A stretch of DNA of 64,000 nt from Stromatinia cepivora (Eukaryota > Ascomycota > Leotiomycetes > Helotiales > Sclerotiniaceae), in the NCBI GenBank assembly GCA_014898415.1, contig RCTD01000007.1:744001-808000 (forward strand), written 5' to 3'. Each line of letters begins with the position of its first letter. The first letter of the stretch is position 1. The notes beneath the pieces were generated by a model. It worked only from the letters and a program-made list of their open reading frames with translations, was not told the origin of the DNA and did no database searches. Shown here piece by piece: positions 13,344 through 24,469 of this stretch. A program made the translations under genes and the position numbers.

Positions 13344-14870
13344 ATGCATTTCCAATTGAGCTCAATTCTTTCAATTGCATCTGCCGCAGTCGCAGTTGCA
13401 AACCCAATAGGGCCAGATGCATCAGATGCTCTAGCTCGTAGAAATCAGCCAAGGCAGCAAGCATCAACAAGACCAGTCATGCAATACCATCCCAAAAGCC
13501 CATCCGTTTCTCCGCCTTCTCCACCAGCAAGAACCAAGACTTGCTATGTGCCGAGTGCTGGTAATGGAACCGATGACTCTCCAGCCATTATGAGTGCACT
13601 TCATCAGTGCAACAACGGTGGTCATGTAGTTTTCAGTAAAGGTGTTACATACTTGGTTGGCACAGCCATGGACTGGACTTTTCTTCAGCACATTGATCTT
13701 GGTACGCCACTTTGTAACACTGACGCATTGATGTACTTTTTTGCTAATGGATATTGTAGACATTCAGGGAGAAATTCTCTTCTCGAATGATACGACCTAT
13801 TGGCAGGCCAATTCCTTCCCATTCGTCTTTCAAAACGCTACCTCATTCTTCAAACTCGGAGGAGAGGATGTTTTCATATATGGAGGTGGAACTCTTAATG
13901 GAAACGGCCAAGTCTGGTATGACCTTTATGCCAAGGACATTTACGCACTCAGACCAGTCCTTATCGGAATTGATGGACTTAAAGACTCCATCTTGACCGA
14001 TTTGGTTCTACGTTATTCACCACAATACTACAATTTCATTGCAAATTCAAGCAATGTTGTATATAACAATATCAACATCTCAGGCGGAAGCTCGAGCAAA
14101 AACCCTGCAAAGAACACCGATGGATGGGATACCTACCGTTGTGAAAACATCGTTATCCAGAACTCTGACATCAACAATGGAGATGGTAAATACCCTTTCA
14201 TCCAGTCTTGGAAAATTTGCTTATTAGGTTCTAGATTGTGTCTCTTTCAAGCCCAACAGTACCAACATCTTAGTTCAAAATCTTTCCTGCAATGGCTCCC
14301 ATGGAATCTCTGTTGGATCCCTCGGTCAATATGCTGGAGAATTTGACATCGTGGAAAACGTATACGTCTTCAACACCTCATTGCACAACGCCAGCGACGG
14401 TGCACGCATCAAGGCTTGGCCTAACACCGCATCAGCTCTCAGTGGTGATCTCCAAGGTAAGAATATTCTCCTCTTTGACTTTAAAGTCCACAACTAACAC
14501 ACCCATAGGAGGCGGAGGAAGTGGCAGGGTGAACAATATTACCTACGACACAATGTACATCGACAATGTCGACTACGCCATTGAAATTGACCAATGCTAC
14601 GGTCAAAAGAACCTAACCCTCTGTCTCCAATACCCCTCTGCCCTTACTATCACCGACATTGTCTTTAAGAACTTCAACGGCAAGACGAGCACGAAATATA
14701 GTCCAGAGATTGGTACATTTGCTTGCTCGAGCACTTCGGTTTGTAACAACATCGTCGCAACCAACATTAATGTGTTGAGTCCAAAGGGTACTGATGATGC
14801 TTATTGTCTTAATGTTAACACAACGGCTTTGGATGTTACTTGTTCTACCACTCATTTGGGGTTTAACTAG
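13344..14870 (+). CDS. Secreted exopolygalacturonase (GH28)
   Basis: A glycoside hydrolase family 28 enzyme expected to hydrolyse alpha-1,4-linked galacturonic acid from the ends of pectic chains outside the cell. Four exons (13344-13701, 13760-14185, 14235-14456, 14509-14870) have introns of 58, 49 and 52 bp and give about 455 aa. A signal peptide is clear ([19 protein letters not shown]). The GH28 catalytic motifs are all present: NTDGWD at about residues 238-243, NGDDCVSF at about 259-266 (the Asp pair completed across intron 2), [11 protein letters not shown] at about 282-292, and RIKAWP. The [29 protein letters not shown] combination fits the exo- rather than endo-acting fungal group. 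N-glycosylation sequons are frequent. All reading-frame breaks are explained by introns, so the gene looks intact. Confidence 0.96.
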
Positions 14871-17532
14871 GGGAGTGCGTTAGTTTGTTTTGTAAAGGAA
14901 TGGTGTATGATAGATGTTTATGTATAGAGATGTTGTATGAATTAAATGCTGTTTTGTTGCTTGCCTAACTTGAGAATATAATACGAAATTAATGTTCAGC
15001 ATTTTTACTATCTTGTCTGAGGCATAGTGTATCAATAATCTCCCTCCCAATGCAAAATCATGACCTCGTTTTGTTCATTACACGATGGATACAAAATCAC
15101 CCTTTTTACGTTTTGATTTTCAAGCTTCCCCTTCATTCTCGCTACCCTCGTAATCGCTTCTTTCATCACATATTGCTTTCCACACATCTTTAGCCTCACA
15201 TCTCCCATCCAGTTTTGCAAGCATAGAAGCATCATTCACTTAATCCATTACTTATTCATTCCTATCTTCTGTACGGACCGTACGGAGGACGCCTTGAGAG
15301 TACAAGTGAGACTCATAGGGCCTACAGGGTGCTGGCACTATAACACGCTGTAACTTAACCCTTCAAATCGACCTCCATATGTTAGTGTTTAAACAGGCTT
15401 AAAAGTATTCAGACCTATAAATTCATTCAATTAGAATTAGAATTAAATAACATTCATCACATACTAACTCTTATAGGCTTTCTCAACCCTGATTAGGTGG
15501 TCCAGGCATGAGATTACAGGCCTCTTATAGTGCTACCATGCTGTAAGGCCCTATAGTTCGCACCCATAGTCAAGGTACCTGAATTCTCCACCGAACTTCG
15601 GACCGGATATTATCCAATTTATCGATTATTATTAAGCTTTAATTAAACTTTAAAGTTCAACTTTTGATCTAAGGTTAACCCCGCGGCACTAGACACCGTT
15701 TGACCTTGCGCCGCTTAATTCTATAGTGTGGGTACCTGGGAAGCGAGCTACAGTATCGGTGAGCTAGTTGATTCCCCAGATTGAAGATTGGTAGACATAG
15801 AACCTAGCAGACTTTCTGTTGAATTGGGAAATAACGTCGGCAAAATGATTACCCATTCATTACAAAGACGAGATGAGATGTGCAGAATACACCCCGTGCA
15901 AGGTGATAAAAAATCAGCCCGAGATTCGTAGTCATTTCAATCGATCATAAAGAGCTTCAGAGGAAGCAACTATACAAACAAGTCTTGCTGCACTGCCAAC
16001 ACTATTCCTTTTCATGGTGGAAGTATATATGGGAGGGAGGGTAGTCACATACTAGTTATATTGCATTAGACACTGGTCTTGAAGGAAACGGCGAATACAA
16101 GATAACAGCTAGAAGGAAGGAACTTCGATGGTAAAGGGTCGTCATTGAATATCCCTCTAAGCACACTCTTTCTAACAGTAAACTTCCAACCCGGAAAATT
16201 CAAAGAGAATACTAAAGATAGATTTTCTTAAATCTTGATATAAAATATCCTCAGACCATGTCTTTCACCCGTGACATCTAGGACATATTCTTTGCTTAGC
16301 AAATTTACAAAGACAGTTTCCCATCCCAAGTCTCAATTTCACAAACGGCCAGTGGAATAACTTCATTCTTAGGTTACGGTCAACGCGAATCGAATCAAGG
16401 CTGACCCTCGCATCGAAGCTTCGGAAGATGTCAATTTCTCCTTCTAAACCTTGACCACTTATACACTTTTTGAGTATAGACCAATTCAAGTGTGGAAATT
16501 TCGTTGTATATCTTCAATTCAAGGAAGTGAGTGACCGATTGAGTGAGCTTCTCCGAGAGAAGGCACTATTTACTATGCATCCCAAATTTCAATGGTTCGA
16601 ATGGCAACATTGACGACTCCAGGCGTACACAACAGCCAAATATCTGATAATGGAGAAGAGTTTCAAAATGAAGGTAGGTATTCTTGCGCATAAGTTCTCC
16701 CAATCTACGTAAATGTATAAATGGTAGCAGACGTCCTCTTTTTGCTTCAGACAGGTGTGTAGTATTCTTCGACATTCACCATGTAATCTGACACCGGCTG
16801 GAGATGTCATCATTGTGAAAAGCCAATATTGGGTATTCAAATCAACCTGTGTAAGAGTTGAAAAGATTATTAGCCCCGCAGTAATCGTAAGGGATAGAGA
16901 CAGATAATCAGCCCCAGTGACATTTGTTAACGAATTCTAACAGAAGGAAAAGTACTCGGCATCAAATAGCAAATGGAAACCCTAGCCTTTATATCTAAAA
17001 AGACAATGATCTCTCCTTAGAACGACTACCTATATGGCATGGAGTACTACGGTTGTTCAAATCAATTCAGAACAAACAATACTGGCAGGCTTTTTTTACC
17101 TGAAGAAAAGAGACTTGGTGTCCATTTATCTGACGAGTTGATGTCATGGTTGTTGTCATTTTCTCTCAATACACCCATTTCTGGTAGTTTAATGACATAG
17201 CGATGAAATGTAGGGTAGCACAAGATATCTGTAGGTAGGTCAAAGTACGTGGTAAATTCTTTGCACTTTTTTTCTCTTGTCTTGTGCCACGAAAGAAGCA
17301 CCCACTATTTGTTTTGTCTGTGGCTTAGTTCTGGCAAGCAAAACCTTTAACGTTATTCGTTTCAGCTCCGAGCCATGGTCGAATTGCACATCACACCCAC
17401 CTTCTCTTATTGAGGTTTGTACCATCATTATCCATTGGGACCATAAGTACGAAGCGGTACTATACGGCGGCGGCATTCGGAAAGGAAAGAAATGAGTGTA
17501 CGGTGCCAGTGCTGGTATCACAGACAGCATAT
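14871..17532. other. Gene-poor spacer upstream of the tannase relic
   Basis: No supported gene. It holds the 234-bp MITE listed separately (15318-15551). Minus-strand frames at 15032-15235, 16265-16489, 16566-16840 and 17062-17301 have no motifs I recognise. I searched the last 300 bp before 17533 for the missing N-terminal half of the tannase and did not find a convincing match. Confidence 0.5.
15318..15551. mobile_element. MITE-like element with TA flanks
   Basis: A 234-bp segment with imperfect terminal inverted repeats of about 38 bp. The left end begins GGGCCTACAGGGTGCTGGCA and reaches CACTATAACACGCTGTAA; the right end is TTACAGGCCTCTTATAGTG through CTGTAAGGCCC. The reverse complement of the right end starts GGGCCTTACAG, matching the left apart from one indel. 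TA is found immediately outside both ends (15316-15317 and 15552-15553), the target duplication expected of Tc1/mariner-type elements. The interior is AT-rich and non-coding. Confidence 0.6.
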
Positions 17533-18157
17533 TCAAACTCCCCTCCTCTCCTCTCCTTTAGTCAAGGAGAGGAGGGAGTTCTTCAACTTGAAGGATAGGA
17601 GAGGAAGGAGTTCAGTAAAATTTTCACAATATAATAGGAGTTTTAAAGTTCAAAAGAGAAAGGGAAAGAAAAGGAGTTTCAAAAAACCCTATAATTATCA
17701 TTATAATTTAGAATTTAAAGCTATTCTTACAACATTTTGAACCTTATTATCGCTATTATTTTATTGATATAAAAAAATAATATTGAAATTATAAAAGAAA
17801 TAATAGAACTAAGAATATTTGTTTATTCTTATCGATGGAATGGAATTAAGCCAGTAGATATAATAAGTACTTAATTCTATTAATAAATTTGATGGGGGAA
17901 AAGGTATTTCTTATCTTGGTTAGCTTAAATTTCTCTTTATCAATGAATTATATTATCATATAATTTCTACTATATCCTCTTATTAAGAGGAAAAAAAGAA
18001 ATACGACTTTTTTGAAAAATAAAAGAGGAGAGGATATTTACAAAATTTACAGGATATAGTAGTTCTCCTTGGGCTTAGGAGAGGAGGAGAGGAGGAGAGG
18101 AGAGGAGGGGAGGAGGGGAGGAGGGGAGGAGGGGAGGAGGGGAGGAGGGGAGTTTGA
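17533..18157. mobile_element. Non-coding element with pyrimidine/purine inverted ends
   Basis: About 625 bp bounded by TCAAACTCCCCTCCTC on the left and its exact reverse complement GAGGAGGGGAGTTTGA on the right. The subterminal DNA is strongly strand-asymmetric: CT-rich at the left end, and a GGGGAGGA tandem run at about 18096-18152 on the right. The interior (17640-18060) is very AT-rich and has no coding potential. No target-site duplication was found, so the family is uncertain. Its right edge coincides with the point where the tannase-like reading frame begins. Confidence 0.55.
18096..18152 (+). repeat. GGGGAGGA tandem run, potential G-quadruplex
   Basis: Consecutive G-tracts of four, separated by AGGA, form at least six repeats and are preceded by GAGGA-type repeats. 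Four or more tracts of three or more Gs with short loops satisfy the usual G-quadruplex pattern. It forms the right end of the inverted-repeat element. Confidence 0.85.
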
Positions 18158-19562
18158 GAACGCTGATCACAGATGGAGGGCTTGGAGGCTTCACTAGGAA
18201 TTTTGATACCACCTTCCCCATCGTCAACGGCACTGCCAACCACGACTCTCTTTTCATGTTCGCCTACCAAGCCCACCATGAATTGACCTTGATCGGTAAA
18301 CAGTTCACTAAGAACGTCTTTGGCATGGGTGACGACAAGCTGTATGCTTACTACCAGGTAGGTTTTCATATGCCATTTCCACCTCGAGTAATTCAGTTAT
18401 TGGGTATTCAGGGATGTTCCAAGGGCGGACCTGAAGGATGGAGTCAAATTTAGCGTTACGCTGACGAGCGGGGTGGTGCTATCACAGGTGCTCCAGCCAT
18501 GCGATTCGCCCACCAGCAAATTCAACTTATGTACTCCAATATGGTTGAGAAAACCCTCGGTTACTATCCTCCACCTTGTGAGTTAGAAAAGTTCATGAAC
18601 CTCACAATTGCTGCTTGTGATCCTATGGATGGCAAGATAGATGGTGTAATTGCGCGTACAGATCTTTGCAAGTTGAACTTCAATCTGAAATGCACAATCG
18701 GCGAGCCATACTACTGTGCTGCAGTCGCCGCTTCTACAGGCAAATCTTCTTCGCCTGCAATTCCAGCACAAGATGGTACTGTGTCAGCTCAAGCTGTCGC
18801 AGTTGCTGCCAAGATTCTTGATGGTCTCCACGACTCTCAGGGTCGTTGTGCTACGTATCTTATCAGCCAGCTGCAAGTTTTTATGATGCGGCTACCGCAT
18901 ACAATGACGAGACCGATAGTTGGGAGTTACCTGTCAGCGAACTTGGATCTGTATTCCCAGTACGCTTCATCGAACTTCTGGATAGCAGTGTCTTTGATGC
19001 CGGTGCCTTCGGCAATGTTACCTACGATACCCTCGGGGGTTGGATGTACACTGGATGGCAATTGCATGAGGATGCATTGCAAACCATGTGGCCTGACATT
19101 ACACCATTCCATGTAGTAGGCGGCAGAGTTCTCCAGTTCCATGGTGAGGCAGACAACAGGATCCCTACTGCCTCCTTTGCCCATTAACACGAGTCTGTCC
19201 GTTCCATCATGTATCCCAACATGAACTTTCAATGAGAGTACTGAAGCCCTTGATGACTAGTATCGTCTTTACCTTGTCCCTGGAGCAGGCCACTGCCAGC
19301 TCAATCCCTACCAACCAAATGGACCTTTCCCTCAAACAAACCTCGCTGTCTTGATCGACTAGGTCGAGAATGGCAACACACCAACTACTCTCAATGCCAC
19401 CGTGCTTGGAGGAGACTTCCAGGGACAGAAACAAGAAATTTGCCCTTGGCCATTGAGACCCATGTGATCTAACAATGGAACTACCATTGCATGCGAATAG
19501 ATCAAGCTTCTATTGATTCGTGGATCTATGAATTTGACTCTTTGCCAAAGCCAGTCTACTAG
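18158..19562 (+). pseudogene. Tannase/feruloyl esterase family pseudogene
   Basis: Remnant of a secreted alpha/beta hydrolase of the tannase family, which hydrolyses ester bonds in plant phenolics. Recognisable pieces in order: FAYQAHHELTLIGKQFTKNV; then, across a GT-AG intron at 18358-18411, the nucleophile motif GCSKGG; IAACDPMDGKIDGVIARTDLC; LQFHGEADNRIP with the acid residue; LVPGAGHCQLNPYQPNGPFP with the histidine; and a C-terminus ending near PKPVY, stop at 19560-19562. The N-terminal half is absent: homology starts at the edge of the inverted-repeat element. The frame is broken by stops at 18451 (expected Gln), 19185, 19258 and 19360 (expected Trp), 19465 (expected Trp) and 19498, and by frameshifts near 18850 and 19231. 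The Gln and Trp positions are those that C-to-T or G-to-A changes turn into stops. I am confident of the family and that it is dead. Confidence 0.88.
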
Positions 19563-19703
19563 ATTGTGCAAAAGAGCTATGATCAGTAGAGTAAAGTAGC
19601 ATGGACGTTGGAATATCACCCCTGTTCATCTCAATTCTCGAAAGGAACCTGTGTACGAGTAATGGTGGATGACTTTAAAAGCTTAAGCTTCTCCTGTGTA
19701 TAG

Positions 19704-20130
19704 TTTACGGAGGTTGAAAGGGTAAGTAATGTAAGATATTTTTTACCTACATATTGCTGTGTCTTTTGATGCTGCTTTAAACAATTTGAATAGATATTAA
19801 ATTGTTCCCCTTCAAAATTTTAAATCTCGATGAAATTTCGAGGATTTGATCAATAATCTTATAATTTTGAAGATTTGAAAACTTTTAATAGGTTTTAAAT
19901 AATTTGTAAATAGATTTCGAAATAAAATATTAATAATTTTAATGATTTTAGATGATTTTAGATGATTTCTATTAGAAAATTGAAAATTTACAATACTTTA
20001 TCAGTTTGGTTTTCATTATATAAATTTTCAATCAGTATAACGATATGATTGGTTAATGCCCTTGTTTATGGGGCAAGCACGGTAATTTTTTGGCGTGTTT
20101 TATAATACTTTCCCTATCAACCTCCGTAAA
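19704..20130. mobile_element. AT-rich element with terminal inverted repeats
   Basis: A 427-bp segment that starts TTTACGGAGGTTGAAAGGG and ends CCCTATCAACCTCCGTAAA, an inverted repeat with one mismatch over 19 bp that continues less perfectly for about 35 bp. The interior is extremely AT-rich, with repeated words such as GATTTTAGATGATTT, and has no coding potential. A target duplication is not clear (TAG on the left, TAT on the right). It lies 140 bp beyond the tannase relic. It is likely a degenerate non-autonomous DNA transposon. Confidence 0.6.
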
Positions 20131-21024
20131 TATTCAATACCAAGCCTTGTTACCTTTTAATAGTTTAATTGACTTGATGTCCAACAAATCGCATAAGATA
20201 CCGGATAAACTTTTCGTGCTTTTATCCTACTGGTGGACTTTTCCCGTTCCATTTGTTGCAATTGTTAATGTGTAATATTCAGTTGAAAACTTTACATTTC
20301 AGTCTCTTGATCAATTCAAGCAAGGAACACCCTTCAATGTTTGATAGGTTAAAAAAACAATCCCGTGGGATAAAACGGAGGTAATTCTTGAATATATGAA
20401 TGGAGTGATTGATGACTTGGAGTGGAAGTGGAGACGGTGTGAAAGGAGCTCGGTAAAGAGTTTGATTAGTGAAAATAGACAAAAATACTGCGGAGATATC
20501 ATGTGACATTAGTAGAGACCTGGATAAATGCACCCAGACTGATTTATTAGTCAGGTGTCAAAGTGTTCTTCCCTGAAAATCCCACCTATCCGGGTTCTTG
20601 GGGACATTGTTTCTGATTTTCGATTCTGAGCTGAGCCCCTTAAACGTTGTGCAAGCAAAAGCTGACCCAGTATTACACAACATACTCACGTGGGTGGGCA
20701 AGGAGCTGCTACTGGCTGCATAAGCAAGCAAGGATTACCGGTTCATTCACCCGCAAATAGCAACCTTGCCGAAATAGACTAAATCCTAACGGGTTTCTGA
20801 CAAGCTGTCAAAAGTCTGCAAGCAAAGACTGGCAAGAGAGTTTAATGTAAAAGGTAATTGATTGAATATGGTAGGCTCATCTGATTTGGATACGTTCTCG
20901 GTACCATCCTGTCGGTTCTTGAGGAGATTCTTGATATCCTAGCCTGGGAACAATCGTTTGCATACGGAACTAGATAAGTAGATATTTGATAATAAGTATA
21001 ACGTGCTAATATCTATTGAGAAAT
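20131..21024. other. Spacer upstream of the methyltransferase
   Basis: No gene supported. Minus-strand frames at 20279-20533 are short, low in motif content and overlap one another. The final 150 bp probably hold the methyltransferase promoter. Confidence 0.5.
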
Positions 21025-22746
21025 ATGGAGGAGCCAACTGCGGGCTTGGGTCATGATCAGCGATTTCAATCGATGAATGATACCGAAAGTGAACAATTGA
21101 GACCGAACTCTACACACGAGAAATCAGTGGTTCCACGGTCGAGTGAAGATCATATGAGTGCGATACCATCAACCAGCTTGAATTCAAGAGGGCACATTCC
21201 GTCTAGTAATACACATTCCAATCAAAATATTACGAATGGTATATACACATCATCGCATCACGATAATGGTAGCGCTGCAACAGACACAGAAATAGCCGAT
21301 ACACCGGAGCTGGAGGTGGATTCTCGGATTAGTTCACAGGTGAGCAGTGAGATTCCAATTTGCACGAGATAGCACTGATACATCATTAGTCTGCAAATAA
21401 TAGTGATACAGATTCTAGTATGGGCGAATCATTTATGTGAGTAGGACTGTCTATTCACAATGAAATGACCTATATCAAAAGTTGATATTTGAAATAGAAG
21501 TTCTACTGCCTCTCTTCGAGAAAGTATATATAAGTATGTGGAGGAAAACGGTCGGACGTATCATGCTTATAATTCGGGAAGTGAGTCGAAACAGTCTTTG
21601 CGATGATTCAGCTGTTCAGTGGCTGACATGTGTTTAGAGTATATTCTCCCTAACGATAATGCCGAGCAAGAAAGGTTGGGTAAGTCACTCATGAAATGAC
21701 ACACCGTATGGTTGAAATAGATGCATTGGTTGATAATTTCAGATTTACAACATCACCTGTTTTCTTTGTCGTTTGACGGGGCTTTACATCTTGCTCCTCT
21801 TCCTTCTGAACTCCACAACGTTTTGGATATCGGGACTGGAACCGGTTTGTGGGCAACAGAGTTTGGTAAGTCTATTCTGTCATTGTCACCATCTGATATC
21901 TTGTCGAAGACGGAAGTCCCTGGCTAAATGTCTCGTTTCTAGCCGAAGAATATCCTTCAGCTCAAATTATCGGCACAGACCTTAGTCCCATTCAGCCAAT
22001 CTAGTAATGAGCCATCTCAATCCACCACTGCATATCCAATACTAACAAACTTCCCTAGCGTACCTCCAAACTGTAGCTTCGAAGTAAATGACGCGGAAGA
22101 ACCCTGGACATACTCCCACAAATTTGACTACATCCACGGTCGAGCCATGTTAAGCTGTTTTAGCGATCCCGCCGGCGTAATAGCCTCCGCCTACGAATCC
22201 CTTCGTCCAGGCGGCTACCTCGAAATGCAAGACCCGCAAATGCCCATCCTCGGCATTGATTCCTCTATAGCGGGTACAGCCCTTGAAGAATGGGGCCGAG
22301 TATCGTGTCTCGCGGCCGAGCGTCGCGGTCGTAAACTAACTAATTCAAAACACTATGGCAAATGGATGGCCGAAGCGGGATTCGTGGATATTGTTGAGAA
22401 ACATTTTTATTGGCCTTGTAATACGTGGGTTAAGGGGGAAAAGGAAAAACTGTTGGCGACGTGGATGCAGCAGAATTTAATGGATGGTATTCAAGGAATG
22501 ACGATGCGAAATTTGACGGCGGGGTTGGGCTGGAGTCCCGAACAGGTAGAGCTTTTGTTGGTCGATGTTAGGAGGGATGTGAAAAATAAGAGGATTCATT
22601 CTTATGTTGATGTGTAAGTTCTCTCCTCCCTCTTCCGGTTTGGATGTTAGTTGCGAAAATGAAGGGGCTAACGGATTTTTAGAGTTGTCTTTTATGGGAG
22701 GAAACCAGGGCCGGGAGATCTGGCAATGGGAGAGGGTATTGCTTGA
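21025..22746 (+). CDS. LaeA-like SAM-dependent methyltransferase
   Basis: A class I S-adenosylmethionine-dependent methyltransferase of the large fungal LaeA-like group; the substrate is not predictable. Eight exons are supported: 21025-21339, 21390-21436, 21498-21580, 21638-21679, 21743-21865, 21943-22003, 22059-22613 and 22683-22746, about 429 aa. All introns are GT-AG. The SAM-binding glycine motif VLDIGTGTGLWATEFAEEYP spans an intron, followed by IIGTDLSPIQP, PPNCSFEVNDAEEPWTY, FDYIHGRAML, LRPGGYLEMQD and the C-terminal HSYVDVVVFYGRKPG. That order is typical for the group. The ~140-residue N-terminus is Ser/Thr/Asn-rich and probably disordered. The last short exon was added because the frame otherwise stops right after YVDV, while homologues continue with a YGRKP-like end. 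Some exon joins, mainly exons 2-4, deserve transcript support. Confidence 0.9.
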
Positions 22747-23663
22747 GTGTTTGGATAGTGATGATTTGATAGTTGTGAATGGCGTTTTCTTCATGGTCTC
22801 AATCTAAAGATATTTCCAACTTACCAATTTATTGTTTCTTAGGTGCCGGAGCGAGCGAGACTGCGGGTGAAGCTTAAATAAATCCACTCATCCCATGCTA
22901 GACAGACACTAGATATAGACAAAATAATAATTAAACGTGCCTGAAAATATATATTAGAAATATGAGATGTGTATGGGACTAGAAACATATTAGATGTACA
23001 CTTAGATTGGTTTGCGCCAGTCGTGTCGTGCATCCCAGCTGGATAATACAAAACTATCTATTCCCTCTTCTGTGTAGTGCCATACATTCCTCAGTCTTCC
23101 CACCATTCCATATCATATAATTTTAATCTGCATTGCGGATATTGCACCGAAAAGTTGTGAGAATGTTAAAGAGACATTGGTGCCGCAGCACCGCACATAT
23201 ATACCACATTCCAACAAAAGTGGATTGGCGCCGCAAAAGCAAAGTGAAGACAGCTTCATTCTGTAAAATCTCTATTTTCTTTTTACTTTATACAGTCTAT
23301 ACTATGTTATATGCTACCCTACATGGTATATGTCGCAACAAGTGAAAATCAAATCAAACCAAACATAAAAGGATTCTCGCAGAAGATATCTATGATACAA
23401 GTATATATGCCTCGAAAGCCACTTTTCCCTTCCACTACATTCTCATTCTGGGAATGTAATAACAAAAGCAAAAAAAATCTAATAGAATCTAGTCTCGATA
23501 TAGAAGGAAAAGCAAGTGAAAACAAACAATGGAAAAATATGTGAAAAAAAGAGTTCCACCAAGAGAGGAAGGAATCCGGATACTGAACTACAGTACCAGG
23601 CATCCCAAACAAATCTGATCATATCAATCTGTCACCAACCACCTAGTACATAGTATCAACCTC
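22747..23663. other. Spacer between methyltransferase and lysozyme-like gene
   Basis: A convergent intergenic region holding the 3' ends of both neighbours. Small frames (22839-23051, 23133-23345, 23311-23544) have no motifs. Nothing else was recognised. Confidence 0.5.
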
Positions 23664-24469
23664 TTAGTGAACAGGGTTCGGCAAGACGCAAGGGGTAGCT
23701 GGAGCGGCCCATCCCAAAAGTCTATTGGCAACATCACTAGCATAACAGCTAGTACCCCACAGTGGCGTTCCAAGATCCGTTCCCCTAACATATGATCCAG
23801 AATTGTAGATTCTAGCCGCGGCATAGACACCTTGAGCAGTGTGTGGAGAACCGCTCTGCGTCAAACATTGTTGCAGTCCATCGCCACCGCCGGGCTGTCC
23901 CAAGGTTCCCGTTGTTCCATCTTTGATCATGCCGGTGATGGTAGCGGCTGGGCATGGGTTTACCGCTGCGCCACCTCGGTTGCAGCTGTGGGAGCCGTTG
24001 TGGTCTTGCATAATTCCAGGGTTGGAGACTTCTCCGTAGGTGGAGGGGGCACGAACGCAGCCGCCGGATTCTTGCATGGCGATTGCAAGGATGAAGCGTG
24101 AGTCAACGCCAGAGGAAGCAGCGATAGAGGTGATGGCGGATTTGATCTCAGCAATTTCAGTAGGGGAATTGTTAGCTGCGCCAGCAAATTGTGTACAAGA
24201 GGTAGTCATGACGGCTTGGGAGTTGGCCCACCTAGAAATTCGTGTTAGTATGGAATAAGTTGTTTTCACTGATAAAAGAAGAAAACATACATGGTGTCGA
24301 AAGTGGTCCAGGCACTCATAGCAGGCCAGTTAGATCCATCGCCGGTGAACATTTTATAAGCGACAGCTCGCTCGACAAGGTTCTCAGCAGTGGGCTCTGT
24401 AACCGGAGTTGGAGCTGCGAAGGAAACCGATGCCATAGCAAGGGCGGTGATAAAAGCTTTAGAGAACAT
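23664..24469 (-). CDS. Secreted lysozyme-like domain protein
   Basis: A small secreted protein with a lysozyme/transglycosylase-like fold, so cleavage of peptidoglycan or a chitin-like polymer is the natural hypothesis, unproven here. Two exons on the minus strand, 24291-24469 and 23664-24231, are joined across a 59-bp intron and give about 248 aa. A signal peptide is obvious (MFSKAFITALAMASVSFAAP), followed by a short possible pro-region. The core holds DSRFILAIAMQESGGCVRAP, where Glu in MQESGG sits at the position of the catalytic acid of SLT-type lysozyme-like domains, then NPGIMQDHNGSHSC, several Cys, and IYNSGSYVRGTDLG. The end CYASDVANRLLGW is also conserved in fungal secreted relatives as I know them. 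The intron is inserted within the Met codon of DTM|WANSQ. Confidence 0.85.

Noticed and set aside
13344..22746. Secondary-metabolite cluster around the LaeA-like methyltransferase
   Set aside because: No backbone synthase, oxidoreductase or dedicated transporter lies beside it; LaeA-like proteins are numerous and not a cluster marker by themselves.
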